Assembly: GCF_000183665.1 (NCBI RefSeq)
Contig: NC_014774.1
Span: forward strand, 434,001 to 498,000
From: Candidatus Liberibacter solanacearum CLso-ZC1
Lineage (GTDB): Bacteria > Pseudomonadota > Alphaproteobacteria > Rhizobiales > Rhizobiaceae
DNA: 64,000 nucleotides
Direction of reading: 5' to 3'
Position numbers and translations under genes: made by a program. Positions 49,073 through 58,745 of the stretch are shown one piece after another; within the stretch, counting starts at the first letter, position 1; every line of letters begins with the position of its first letter. A model generated the notes under the pieces. That model was not told the origin of the DNA, ran no database searches, and saw only the letters and a program-made list of their open reading frames with translations.

Positions 49073-49812
49073 AGAATTATTTTCCCAAAGAACGCTAAGA
49101 GTAAATAATTATTTATGATGAGATCATTCTTGGAATAGTAAAGGAATTTTTAATATTGAGAGATATAGTAGATAAATTAGTTTGAATAAAAGTCGGGAAA
49201 AATATAATGTTTGATATTCTATTACTCAATTTATGAGGATAGGAAGATGGTTGCAATCTAATTAGATACATCTAAATATTATTCTCTTCTATATACGTAA
49301 AAAGAGGAGCTTTCTCATAATTAATATTTTTTATATCTTAAGATTATTTGATGTTAAAAGGTACGAAAGTGGTATAGTATAAAAAACCTATAAATCAAGA
49401 TCCCCTGATTCAGAGTTAGACTATCATAAGTTGTTGTTTTTTTTACTAATTAGTACATATTTTTTATGAGTATATAACCTGTAAGGTATTTATATAATAT
49501 TTGAAATATTGATGACGTAACAAGACGTTTTTAGGAAAGAAGAGATAGATCATATAGATTTTTTGTACTTTATTAATATTCCTATTTGTTTTTTTCCATC
49601 ACTTTCTAATAAAAAATCATAACTTTAAATGGATGCATTCAGCATACCGATTATAAATCGTTCTTCATAACTTATATTAAGTGGGAAAGACTATTTTCTA
49701 TCCTATAAAAAATTATTCAACGCTGACATTGCTTGTTAAAGGTTTTAAAAGTAGTTTTACTGGATAGATAAGAGATATTATTCAAAATAATTAATCAATT
49801 AATACGATGGAT
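49073..49812. other. Longest gene-free stretch of the window
   Basis: About 740 AT-rich bases between the 3' ends of the TadG-like gene and the dicarboxylate carrier. Reading the frames by eye gave only short broken ones. It may be an old deletion scar. Nothing is supportable. Confidence 0.45.
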
Positions 49813-51093
49813 TTACTCGATCCCGATATGTTTTTTAAATTCTTTTTGATCTAATTTATTTTCCCATTTGCTTACAACAACTGTCATAATTGCATTACCA
49901 ATAAAATTTGTCACTGAGCGGCATTCTGACATAAATCTATCTACCCCTAATATCAATGTCATTCCAGCAATGGGGAGCGATGGAAACAAAGATATTGTTG
50001 CGGCTAGCGTTATAAATGCTGATCCTGTAACTCCTGCTGCTCCCTTTGATGATACCATTGCAATAAGGACGAGGGAAATTTGTTCTTCTAAGCTCATGGG
50101 AATATTTGTCGCTTGTGCAATGAATAACGTTGCCAACGTCATATAGATATTACTTCCATCAAGATTAAAAGAATATCCTGTAGGAACAACCATACTCACG
50201 ATTGAACGGTCACATCCAGCCTCCTCCATTTTTTTCATTAAACCTGGTAAGGCAGATTCTGAAGAAGAAGTGCTTAAAACCAAAAGAATTTCTTCTTTTA
50301 AAAAGAGTATTAATTTGATTACAGAAAATTTAAAGAAACGTGCTAAAGATCCCAGTATGACCAGAATAAAAAAAGCAGATGTCATATATAAACAGGCGAC
50401 TAAAAAGATAAGATTATAAACTGAAGATAGACCATACTTTCCTATTGTAAAGGACATTGCACCAAATGCTCCCACAGGTGCAGCTCGCATAACGATAGAG
50501 ACCATTTTAAAAACTGGAAAATTAATTTCTTCGAGACATTTCGTAATAGTGCTTGATTTTTTACCAACGAGAGAGAGAGAGATTCCAAACAACAAGGCAA
50601 CGACTAGTGTTTGCAATATATTTCCAGACGTCAAAGCGCTGAGAGCTGTATGAGGAATCATATCCTCTAAAAAATGAACAAAAGATTTTGAATGAGATGA
50701 CCCGATAGGCATTGATATGCCCGTTTGATTCAATGATTTTAAGTCGACATTCATTCCGACTCCAGGACCTGCTATATTCCCAACAACTAATCCAATCACC
50801 AGTGCTAATAATGAAAATATAGTGAATAGGACCATAGACTTCCAGAAAATCCTTCCGATGACTTTCATGTCTGTCATGCGTGCCATACCTGTAGAAACGG
50901 TAAGGAATATAATTGGTGTAATAAGCATTTTTGTGATTTTTATAAAAATTTCACCCAATGGTTGCATTTGCACGCCTATTTGTGGGAAAAAATGACCGAG
51001 CGCTATGCCTATGGAAATTGCTACAAGTACTTGGATGTAAAGACGTTTGTATAGGGGAGGAGGTTGGCGATCTTCATAAACCTTAATATTCAT
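49813..51093 (-). CDS. dctA: C4-dicarboxylate (or glutamate)/proton symporter, DctA-type
   Basis: DAACS-family inner-membrane carrier for malate, succinate and fumarate or aspartate. 426 residues, eight membrane segments plus two re-entrant hairpins. Hairpin 1 serine motif STSSSESALPGLM, TM7 motif PTGYSFNLDGSNIYMT, hairpin 2 SSKGAAGVTGSAF and the substrate-site Asp in LGVDRFMSECRSVTNF-NA region are intact. The DctA versus GltP choice rests on overall likeness, so the exact substrate is open. For an intracellular parasite it would import host organic acids. Confidence 0.88.
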   Translation of the reverse strand: MNIKVYEDRQPPPLYKRLYIQVLVAISIGIALGHFFPQIGVQMQPLGEIFIKITKMLITPIIFLTVSTGMARMTDMKVIGRIFWKSMVLFTIFSLLALVIGLVVGNIAGPGVGMNVDLKSLNQTGISMPIGSSHSKSFVHFLEDMIPHTALSALTSGNILQTLVVALLFGISLSLVGKKSSTITKCLEEINFPVFKMVSIVMRAAPVGAFGAMSFTIGKYGLSSVYNLIFLVACLYMTSAFFILVILGSLARFFKFSVIKLILFLKEEILLVLSTSSSESALPGLMKKMEEAGCDRSIVSMVVPTGYSFNLDGSNIYMTLATLFIAQATNIPMSLEEQISLVLIAMVSSKGAAGVTGSAFITLAATISLFPSLPIAGMTLILGVDRFMSECRSVTNFIGNAIMTVVVSKWENKLDQKEFKKHIGIE

Positions 51094-51392
51094 GGTATGC
51101 CTCTTATAAATATCTGTAAAATAATTCTTAAATTCTAAAGGAACATAATTGCATATAATTTATGTAAAATCTATAAAAATTTCTCACTAGCAAAAAATAT
51201 TACCAATTATACTATATTACTTTTTAAGGTATCTCTTACAACATAATGACGTATTAGAGAAGTTATATTTTATGTAAAAATAATATTTTTGTATATTATG
51301 TAAGGATTCCTACTGGAAAAAATTGTTTTATATTGAATGTTTGATAGGGATTGATGTCAAATGTTTTTTATTCGAACTTCCTCTCAATCTTT
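51094..51392. other. Intergenic region upstream of the dicarboxylate carrier
   Basis: About 300 AT-rich bases between the HlyD gene's 3' end and the carrier's start. No clear element. Confidence 0.35.
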
Positions 51393-52718
51393 TCATCGTT
51401 CAAATATTTTAGGCCAGTTATTAGTAATAGGGCGGATGATTTCTTTAGCAAGTGTGGTGTATTCGGCTGTAAATAGAATTTCGGCAAGATATCCATTACG
51501 CAGTTCTATTTTATTGTCGAAGTAAGCAGGATCAATAATTTTTAAAATAACTTCATAATAGTTTTGCGTTTGCGAAGAATCATTGTTCCTTTGTGAAATA
51601 ATTGGATTAATTGTTTCGATTATTGCTTTGAATTTTTTTTCTCTGATGTCAGGATAATGTGGAAAACGCACGGTAGCTATCTGACCATTTTTGACGCTTT
51701 GAATTTGTTGTGGAGCGACTTTTGCTCTGATATGAGTAAGATCACAACGAGGAACTATTTTCATTAAGAGCTGTGATTCTTGTATATAGTTACTAGAAGA
51801 AAAACTTTGGTTGTATACAATTGTTCCCATAATCGGAGACAGAATTGTGTGTTGGGATATTTTTTTTTCGAGTATAGTGGCTTTTGAGATTTCATCTATG
51901 AGAGTGCGTTGATTATGGTCTAAATCGCGTGATATGTCTTTCAAGTAGTTAGCAAACTCTACATTGGCTTCATCATATAGTTCATTTATATGGCGCAACA
52001 TAGCTTTCTGTGCATTGAGATCTGTTGTTAATTCAAGTGCACTTTTATGTACAACTCTCTCTTGTTGATTTAATTCGTTTTTGCTAACAACATTATCTTT
52101 AAAAAGATTTTTTGTTATTGTTAAATCTTTTTTATGAGATAATAACAGCATATTTGATAGAGATATTTTATCTTCTAGGTCAAGATAATTGGAATAAAGA
52201 TTGTGCGTACGAGTTAATTTTAGTTTTAATGATCTATATAATTTGGATATCTCATAATTAAAAACCTTGGAACAAGTAGGTGGATAATTACGCAGAAAAT
52301 CTAATAGTTGTTCGTCGCGTATATCAAAAGCCCTTTTGATGACATCATATTTACTATTTAGGAAATTTAATGCTGAATTGGCGGTATCTATTCGGCATTT
52401 GAGATCCGTAATTGATGATTTTTTTAGGTTAAGAAGATCGTTTGTTTCGGTATCTTCAAATGTTAAAAGAGGATCTCCTTGTAGAACTTGGGCACCATTA
52501 TTCACCTGGAATTTGTTGATGATACCAGAAAAAGGAGATTTTATTTCAACAATATCATTATCATATAAAATTTCTCCAAGAGAAGAAACGCGTATTTCTA
52601 TAGGAAGCAGAATCGACCATATTATAAGCCCGACGATTCCAATAGTAGAAAGAATAATCGTTTTTGCAAGAGTTGTAAGGTGATGTTTTTTAAAATTTTT
52701 CCAAAAAATATTGTACAT
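51393..52718 (-). CDS. Type I secretion periplasmic adaptor (HlyD/PrsE family)
   Basis: 441 residues, one N-terminal membrane segment (LAKTIILSTIGIVGLIIWSI), the biotinyl-lipoyl-like block SLGEILYDNDIVEIKSPFSG, a long alpha-helical hairpin at about 90-280 and the second half-motif TILSPIMGTIVYNQ followed by the beta domain. Membrane fusion protein joining the inner-membrane ABC transporter to an outer-membrane TolC. It lies four bases after the ABC gene, so they form an operon. TolC is not in the window. Confidence 0.88.
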   Translation of the reverse strand: MYNIFWKNFKKHHLTTLAKTIILSTIGIVGLIIWSILLPIEIRVSSLGEILYDNDIVEIKSPFSGIINKFQVNNGAQVLQGDPLLTFEDTETNDLLNLKKSSITDLKCRIDTANSALNFLNSKYDVIKRAFDIRDEQLLDFLRNYPPTCSKVFNYEISKLYRSLKLKLTRTHNLYSNYLDLEDKISLSNMLLLSHKKDLTITKNLFKDNVVSKNELNQQERVVHKSALELTTDLNAQKAMLRHINELYDEANVEFANYLKDISRDLDHNQRTLIDEISKATILEKKISQHTILSPIMGTIVYNQSFSSSNYIQESQLLMKIVPRCDLTHIRAKVAPQQIQSVKNGQIATVRFPHYPDIREKKFKAIIETINPIISQRNNDSSQTQNYYEVILKIIDPAYFDNKIELRNGYLAEILFTAEYTTLAKEIIRPITNNWPKIFER

Positions 52719-52722
52719 TATT

Positions 52723-54418
52723 TTAAGTTTTTATTTGAGTGTTAGCAGATACTTTGGTGTTAAAAATATCTTGTATTGATCCAAAAAAGGGGTCTGTTAT
52801 AGGATTAAATATCAACGCAAAATCTGATATGTCGATAATTTTAGGATCATGAGAGGCGATGATTATTGTTTTTTTGTTTTCTTTAAATTTTTTGAGAAGC
52901 ATGTAAAAATTATTTTTCGTTACATTATCTAATTGATGGAGCGATTCATCGATCAAAAGGATTTGAGGATTATGTGCTATGATGCGTGATAAACATATTT
53001 TTTGTGCGAGGTTATCGGATATTGCCTGAGAAGGACAAATGGTTTGATATCCATCCTTTAGAGAAGAGATATCATCGTCGCATCCTATAGTTTTTGTTGC
53101 TTTTTGTGCTATTTTTAATGAATTTTCATCATTAGATAGGGTAATATTTTCTATAATGTTCATTGGGAACAAAGTGCAATTTTGTGAAAGATAACCAATT
53201 TGTGTAGGGAAATATTCGATAAAGTTGCGGGATATCTCTCTATCTCCACATGATATAGTTCCGTTTTCTAAAGAATGTAGTCCAAGCATACAAAGAAAAA
53301 AACTAGTTTTTCCGCAATAATTTGGCCCAGAAACAACACAACATGTTCCTTCTGGAATGGTAAAAGATAAATTTTTACAAATAAGGCGAGATGTTTTTTT
53401 GTGTCGTAGTGTTATGTTGTTGAAGATGATAGTACTATTTGGTAGTTGTGTGGTGATGGGATGATTTGTTTGATTGGATGAATTTAAAAGATCAGAATTT
53501 TTTTTTAAATCTATGAGATATTTCAAAGATTCAAAGCCAATTTTAAGATATTTTTTAGCATTCATCATTTGTTCTAAAGGAGCAATTGCTCGAGTAGTGA
53601 TAATAGAAGTTGCGATAATGGAGCCGGCTGATAAATTTTGATGGATAACCAACCAAGCACCTGTTCCTAGAATTGATGATTGCAAAGTCATGCGGAGTGT
53701 TTTGATCAAGGATATTCCAAAAAAGTTTTTCTTCGCTATGAGTGATTGAGAAGCCTGTGAGGAAAAACGCCTTTGATCCCAGTGTGTTAATAGAAAATCA
53801 CGTGTAGTAGGAATATGCATGTATTCTGGATTGCTCAGTATTGCTTTGCTAAAATTTATTTCATTTTGTTTATTGGTGGCGTTCCTTTGCTCCAATCGTT
53901 CATTCTTTTTTTGAAACAAATAGCTTGTTGTAAGGAGAAGAATTGCGCTTACTATCGCCCAAGATCCTAGCAATGGATGGATACAAAGACTTGATATAAT
54001 AAATATAGGAGTGAACAGGAGGTCGAAAAAAGCGGGTAAAACAGGTGATCTAATAAATTGTTTGAGTTGATCTAACGCAGAAACTGTTGATAGCAGGGAA
54101 GTATGGTCTGAATCATGTTTTTTTATGGTAGTTATGATATAAAATTTAAAAAGACGTTCTATTGAATGAGAGGATTCAATAAACATTCTTGAGCGTATCA
54201 AGTCAAAGCCAAAAAAAAGTGCGTAAAGAAAAAGTGTTATAACGCTTAGGGCGATAAGGTTAGTTTGGCTCTGTGCCCCGATGACGCTATCATAAATATG
54301 CATCATGTAGAGGGGATTAGTCAAATAAAGAATATTTATGAAAAGACTTGGAAATATAGTAAGAAAAAAAAGAATAATATATTTCTCTAATTTTAAATAA
54401 GTATTTTAAATAATACAT
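52723..54418 (-). CDS. Type I secretion system permease/ATPase (PrtD/PrsD type), frameshifted N-terminus
   Basis: Membrane and ATPase component for export of RTX proteins. The main frame (52723-54324 from a TTG) lacks the start of the membrane domain. Upstream the same frame continues open as SLFINILYLTNPLYMMHIYD, matching PrsD homologues, but has no start codon. An ATG at 54418 with AAGGAA eight bases upstream is one base out of frame; deleting one T of T8 (A8 on +, 54364-54371) joins them as LKYLFKIREIYYSFFLTIFP onward, giving 564 residues, the family length. The nucleotide domain has Walker A GPNYCGKTS, Walker B ILLIDES and switch His IIIASHDP, but the LSGGQ signature reads ISDNL. The serralysin opposite is the probable cargo. 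Confidence 0.85.
54364..54371 (-). repeat. T8 homopolymer at the N-terminal frameshift of the secretion ATPase
   Basis: Eight A on the + strand, eight T in the coding strand, within the first membrane segment. Seven would put the ATG at 54418 in frame with the whole gene. Confidence 0.75.
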
Positions 54419-54746
54419 AAAAATTCCTTTTTATACTATTATAATTAAAAAATTTATTTTAATCATAATATAAAAATTTTATAAAAATTATTTTTAAAAA
54501 AAATATGTTGTAAAAATAGATTGTAATGCTATAAAATATATTACTTGAGCTAATTTAGCAATAATGAAAATATATAATATTTATTTAATGGCACTTAATT
54601 ATAAATAGTCGAAGAATATCATTGGTATAAATTTTAACTTTATTTGAAATATCAATTTGGTAAAAAATAAAATATTAATAATTTCTAGCGGAAGGAGATT
54701 CTTATGTTTTTTATTTTAGATATTATAGCTATGAGGTATTGAAAAA
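54419..54746. other. Divergent intergenic region, secretion ATPase / serralysin
   Basis: About 330 very AT-rich bases that must carry both promoters. Near the right end GGAAGGAG (54690-54697) precedes an ATG at 54704 that opens a 12-codon frame ending at 54742, four bases before the serralysin GTG. Confidence 0.5.
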
Positions 54747-56228
54747 GTGGATGATATCAAGCCTGTGTATACCACAGAAAGCATAGCAGATTACTTATTG
54801 CGAGATTCATATTGGGCTAATTATTTTTTAAAATATCAGCCTACTGTATATACAGATCATCGATTATCTTTTGACGTGACCGAATTGAATGCTAATGGAC
54901 AAGAGATTGTTCGTTGGGCGTTTAGAGAATGGTCTAAAGTTGTAAATATTACTTTTGAAGAAACCTCGAATCTATCTGATATTCAATTTAAAAGTAATGA
55001 TTTTGGGTATATATGTATCCCTAAGAATAATTTCAGATATTTTATGGAAATTAACCTAGATGCGAGAGATGTAGATTTTTATGGAATAGATAAAGGAACT
55101 ATTTTATCGCATAATGCAATTCATGAAATTGGGCATGCCTTAGGATTGCTTCATGCAGGACCATATAATGGAGGATCGCCAACATATGGGGTTGATAATC
55201 AATATGCAAATGATTCTTTTTTAACGTCAGTTATGTCTTACTTTGATCAAAATGAGAATCGTACGACAGATGCTTCTTTTGGTTATTGTGCTACGCCAAT
55301 GGTTGCTGATATTGTCGCTGTGCAAAAGATATATGGCGCTCCTAAAACACTTGTTGGAGATACTATTCATAAAATTGAAGTTAAACAAGGTTATAGTCCT
55401 TTTATTCAAACAATTTATGATTCAGGTGGCAGTGATTTATTAGATGTGCAATCTGTTGGAACGTTTGATAATTATATTGATCTCAATCCAGAATCTTGGT
55501 CTAGTATTGGTGGTTACAAGAAAAATGTGACCATCGCACGGGATACTATTATAGAATCGGTTATAGGAGGGGCTGGTAATGACACCATAATTGGCAATAG
55601 TGCGAATAATACTCTATTTAAATCTGGTGGGAATGATACTTTCTATGGCGCTGATGGATGGGATGTAATGGTCTATTCTATGCTAAAGAATGACTATAAA
55701 ATATATCGTTTTAAGAATGAAGCTATTATTTATGATATGTTCAGAAATGAAGTGGATGATATAATAGATGTTGAGTCATTACGTTTTTCTAATGACCAAA
55801 TTGATTTAGCTGATATAAAACAACAATCTATCTTAGAATATACTGCTTCTTATGGAGATTTGGTACAATGTATAGGCAATGATGTAAATGCATCTAAGAA
55901 ACATTTTGTTGATTTTGGTCTGCGAGAAGGAAGAGATATCACTTTTAATCCATATTTATATCTTGGTAGTTATGATGATTTACGCCAGGTCTTTGGTTCT
56001 GATAAGGATTCTGCGACTCGACACTATATTACTCATGGATTTCGAGAAGGGCGTAATCCAGGATTTATGTATAGGGATGATTCCATGCAACATAGTTTTA
56101 GTTTGTCGGAAAAATCGCAAGAGCACAAATATACATCTACTTTTTTTGATCCGAAAGAAGATTTGAGTGAAAATTTTTTTGAATGGCCCAATAGTTTTCA
56201 AGATACGATCTTTGATTTTAGTGAATAA
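54747..56228 (+). CDS. Serralysin-like metalloprotease (M10B) with RTX region
   Basis: 493 residues, no signal peptide, as expected of a type I secretion substrate. Zinc motif HEIGHALGLLH at 126-136 and Met-turn SVMSY (Met 163) are intact, so it should be active. The RTX region is short: GGAGNDTIIG (274-283) and GGNDTFYGADGWD (294-306), instead of the longer array of classic serralysins. Two copies of a 40-residue repeat follow (365-396 and 405-436), pattern SYxDL then H(F/Y)xxxGxREGR. The C-terminus is hydrophobic/acidic (FQDTIFDFSE). Start GTG 54747 follows GAGG by ten bases; the frame is closed by a stop just upstream. Faces the HlyD-ABC pair. Confidence 0.88.
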   Translation: MDDIKPVYTTESIADYLLRDSYWANYFLKYQPTVYTDHRLSFDVTELNANGQEIVRWAFREWSKVVNITFEETSNLSDIQFKSNDFGYICIPKNNFRYFMEINLDARDVDFYGIDKGTILSHNAIHEIGHALGLLHAGPYNGGSPTYGVDNQYANDSFLTSVMSYFDQNENRTTDASFGYCATPMVADIVAVQKIYGAPKTLVGDTIHKIEVKQGYSPFIQTIYDSGGSDLLDVQSVGTFDNYIDLNPESWSSIGGYKKNVTIARDTIIESVIGGAGNDTIIGNSANNTLFKSGGNDTFYGADGWDVMVYSMLKNDYKIYRFKNEAIIYDMFRNEVDDIIDVESLRFSNDQIDLADIKQQSILEYTASYGDLVQCIGNDVNASKKHFVDFGLREGRDITFNPYLYLGSYDDLRQVFGSDKDSATRHYITHGFREGRNPGFMYRDDSMQHSFSLSEKSQEHKYTSTFFDPKEDLSENFFEWPNSFQDTIFDFSE

Positions 56229-56261
56229 ATATAAATTGATCAGAAAATAAATTTTTATAGG

Positions 56262-56944
56262 CTATTGTTGTACTCGTTTGCAAATATTAGAAATAACACA
56301 CGATTGGCATTGTGGTTTGCGGGCTTTGCAAACATATCGTCCGTGTAGGACAAGCCAATAGTGGGCGTTGTATTGGTGTTTTTGAGGAATAATACGTAAT
56401 AAAGATTGTTCAACTTGATTAGGAGTTTTGCCAGGGGCCAGTCCAATTCTATTGGCGATGCGAAATATATGTGTGTCTACGCCGATAGTTGGAATTCCAA
56501 AAGCCATAGATAGGATAACATTTGCTCCTTTTCGTCCTATTCCAGAGAGTCTTGTTAGTTCTTCTAGTGTTTTGGGTATTTCGCTGTCAAATTCATTGAT
56601 AAGCGTATGTGATAGGGAAATGATATTTTTTGCTTTTCTACGATAAATCCCGATAGTTTTTATATGATTCTGGAGGTTTTTCTCTCCTATTGCGAGCATT
56701 TTTTGAGGTGTATCCGCTATATCAAATAGGGATTTTGTCGCTTTATTGACATTGACATCTGTAGATTGCGCTGACAGTAATACGGCTATGGCCAATGTAA
56801 AGTTATTGACATAATATAGTTCTCCTTTAGGTGATGGCCACTTTAAGGAAAAAGGTAAAAAATTTTTTCTAATTCTTCTTGGTTATACAAACATCCTAAG
56901 GAATTATTTTCTTGATAACGCTCGTTTTTTTCTGACGAAACCAT
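56262..56944 (-). CDS. nth: Endonuclease III, frameshifted near the N-terminus
   Basis: Base-excision DNA glycosylase/AP lyase for oxidised pyrimidines. The body (56262-56795) has LLSAQSTDVNVNKA, the helix-hairpin-helix LTRLSGIGRKGANVILS with the catalytic Lys, GVDTHIFRIANR with the catalytic Asp, and the Fe-S cluster cysteines (CKARKPQCQSCVISNIC). It lacks about 45 N-terminal residues. Upstream, ATG 56944 (or 56947) with GAGGATC opens MVSSEKNERYQENN and ends LEKIFYLFP-stop. Adding one T to T5 (A5 on +, 56849-56853) continues as SLKWPSPKGELYYVNNFTL into the body, 227 residues in total. So the gene is one base short here. Confidence 0.85.
56849..56853 (-). repeat. T5 homopolymer, candidate frameshift site in nth
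   Basis: Five A on +. An A6 and T6 run stand within 16 bases and could equally be the site; adding a base to any of them restores the frame, but the T5 position gives the best family match. Confidence 0.6.
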
Positions 56945-57155
56945 CATGATCCTCAGCTATAACAAAGAGAAAACTATTCAAGACTATATTATGATCAAAA
57001 TAGATGATCAGCAAATTATTTTTCAAGATATAATGCGTAAAAGATCAGGATTATATTTATGTTTTAGCAAAAGCCTATAACCTTTAAAGTTCTTCGGGAT
57101 TTGCTCTTTATATATCCCTCCAGAATGACGGGATTTTACGGTGATCTTTGGTAAT

Positions 57156-58535
57156 TTAAATTTTCTTTTCTCTAGGAAGCATAAATGCAGGAACATTCCC
57201 CTTGAATCCTACGGCGCCGATGTCATGTTCTTGGGTATCTTGATACGGCTGAGATATAACCACTTCTTCTTTTGATGGGATACGCGATGTTTGAGAAGAG
57301 TATTTTTTTTTCTTATGAGATAATTTCGTTGAAGTGTTTTGTATGTTTTTATTTTTAGTAGTATTACTCCGTTGTGTCTCATCCAATTTTTCTGAGGGTT
57401 GTAGAGTCGATAGATCTCCATCGAGCCAACTAATCTTTTTTTCTATTAGCTTTTCAATGGCGTCAATATATTTAACATCTTCGCTTGTGACAAGCGTAAA
57501 AGCCTTTCCGGAGCGTCCTGCGCGCCCTGTGCGCCCGATTCTGTGAATATAATTTTCAGGGCGATTTGGAACATCAAAATTGAATACATGTCCAACATCA
57601 GGGATATCCAATCCACGTGCTGCTAGATCAGATGCAACCATTAGCTGGATAGTTCCCTCTTTAAAACTATCCAATATTTTAATGCGGGATCTCTGATCCA
57701 TGTTCCCGTGAATAGCGCAAACTGAAAACCCTTGCTTTTCTAATGCGCAACAAAGACTTGCAACATCTTTTTTTTGATTACAAAAGATAATAGCATTCTT
57801 AATTGCATCTTGCTCACGTATTAATTTTTGTACGAGGCCAAATTTTTTAGAATATTGTGGATATGTTGCAACAAAGCAGTGTTCTATAGTTTCAGCAGTC
57901 GAATAAGGTGTATTCACTTCAATCCGCTTAGGATTTTGCAAAAATTTTTCAGATACTTTTTGCAACTCTTCTGTCATTGTCGCTGAAAATAGAAGGGTTT
58001 GACGAGTAAATGGTATGAGACTGGTAATACTCTGAATATCAGGGATAAAACCCATATCAAGCATTCTATCGGCTTCATCAATAACAAGGATTTCAATGTT
58101 GTTCATCAACAATTTGCCTCGATTGAAATGATCAAGAATTCTTCCTGGGGTACATATCAAGACATCTGCGCCTCGTTCTAATTTTTTATTTTGCGTTTCA
58201 AAGGGGATGCCGCCGATGAGGAGGGCGATATTTAAATTATAATTCTTCCCATATTTTTGAAAGTTATCTGCAACCTGTGATGCAAGCTCTCTTGTGGGTT
58301 CCAATATAAGAGTGCGAGGCATACGAGCACGAGCTCTACCTTTTTCAAGGATAGTCAACATAGGCAATACAAAAGATGCTGTTTTCCCCGTGCCGGTCTG
58401 CGCAATGCCACATACATCGTGTCTTTGGAGAACTAAAGGAATGGTTTTAACCTGTATAGGCGTAGGATCAACATATCCCGCGTCTGCAACGGCACAAACA
58501 ACCTTTGGGCTCAGGCCGAGATCAGAAAAATTCAT
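57156..58535 (-). CDS. rhlE: DEAD-box RNA helicase, RhlE type
   Basis: 459 residues. Motifs in order: Q motif FSDLGLSPKVV-PTPIQ, I AQTGTGKT, Ia PTRELASQ, II VIDEADRMLDMGF, III SAT, IV IIFCNQKKD, V SDLAARGLDIPDV, VI HRIGRTGRAGRSG. The LDMGF element is characteristic of RhlE. A basic, Ser/Lys-rich tail follows about residue 375. RhlE acts in ribosome assembly and RNA turnover. The rhizobial set would have several helicases; only this one is visible. Confidence 0.93.
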   Translation of the reverse strand: MNFSDLGLSPKVVCAVADAGYVDPTPIQVKTIPLVLQRHDVCGIAQTGTGKTASFVLPMLTILEKGRARARMPRTLILEPTRELASQVADNFQKYGKNYNLNIALLIGGIPFETQNKKLERGADVLICTPGRILDHFNRGKLLMNNIEILVIDEADRMLDMGFIPDIQSITSLIPFTRQTLLFSATMTEELQKVSEKFLQNPKRIEVNTPYSTAETIEHCFVATYPQYSKKFGLVQKLIREQDAIKNAIIFCNQKKDVASLCCALEKQGFSVCAIHGNMDQRSRIKILDSFKEGTIQLMVASDLAARGLDIPDVGHVFNFDVPNRPENYIHRIGRTGRAGRSGKAFTLVTSEDVKYIDAIEKLIEKKISWLDGDLSTLQPSEKLDETQRSNTTKNKNIQNTSTKLSHKKKKYSSQTSRIPSKEEVVISQPYQDTQEHDIGAVGFKGNVPAFMLPREKKI

Positions 58536-58745
58536 AAAAAAGCTCTATAAAAACCACAAAAAGGCCCAAATATCCTTATAAAATTACACTTTCTAAGTCT
58601 ATATCGAAAAAATAAAATATGCAAGGCTATTCTTGCAATATTGAAGAAAAGAAAAGCAGTTAGTTTTCCTTTTCGGTTTGAATATAACTCCTAATTTCCA
58701 CGATTATTTATACATCTCAGGATGAGGAGATATTGATAAGGATAT

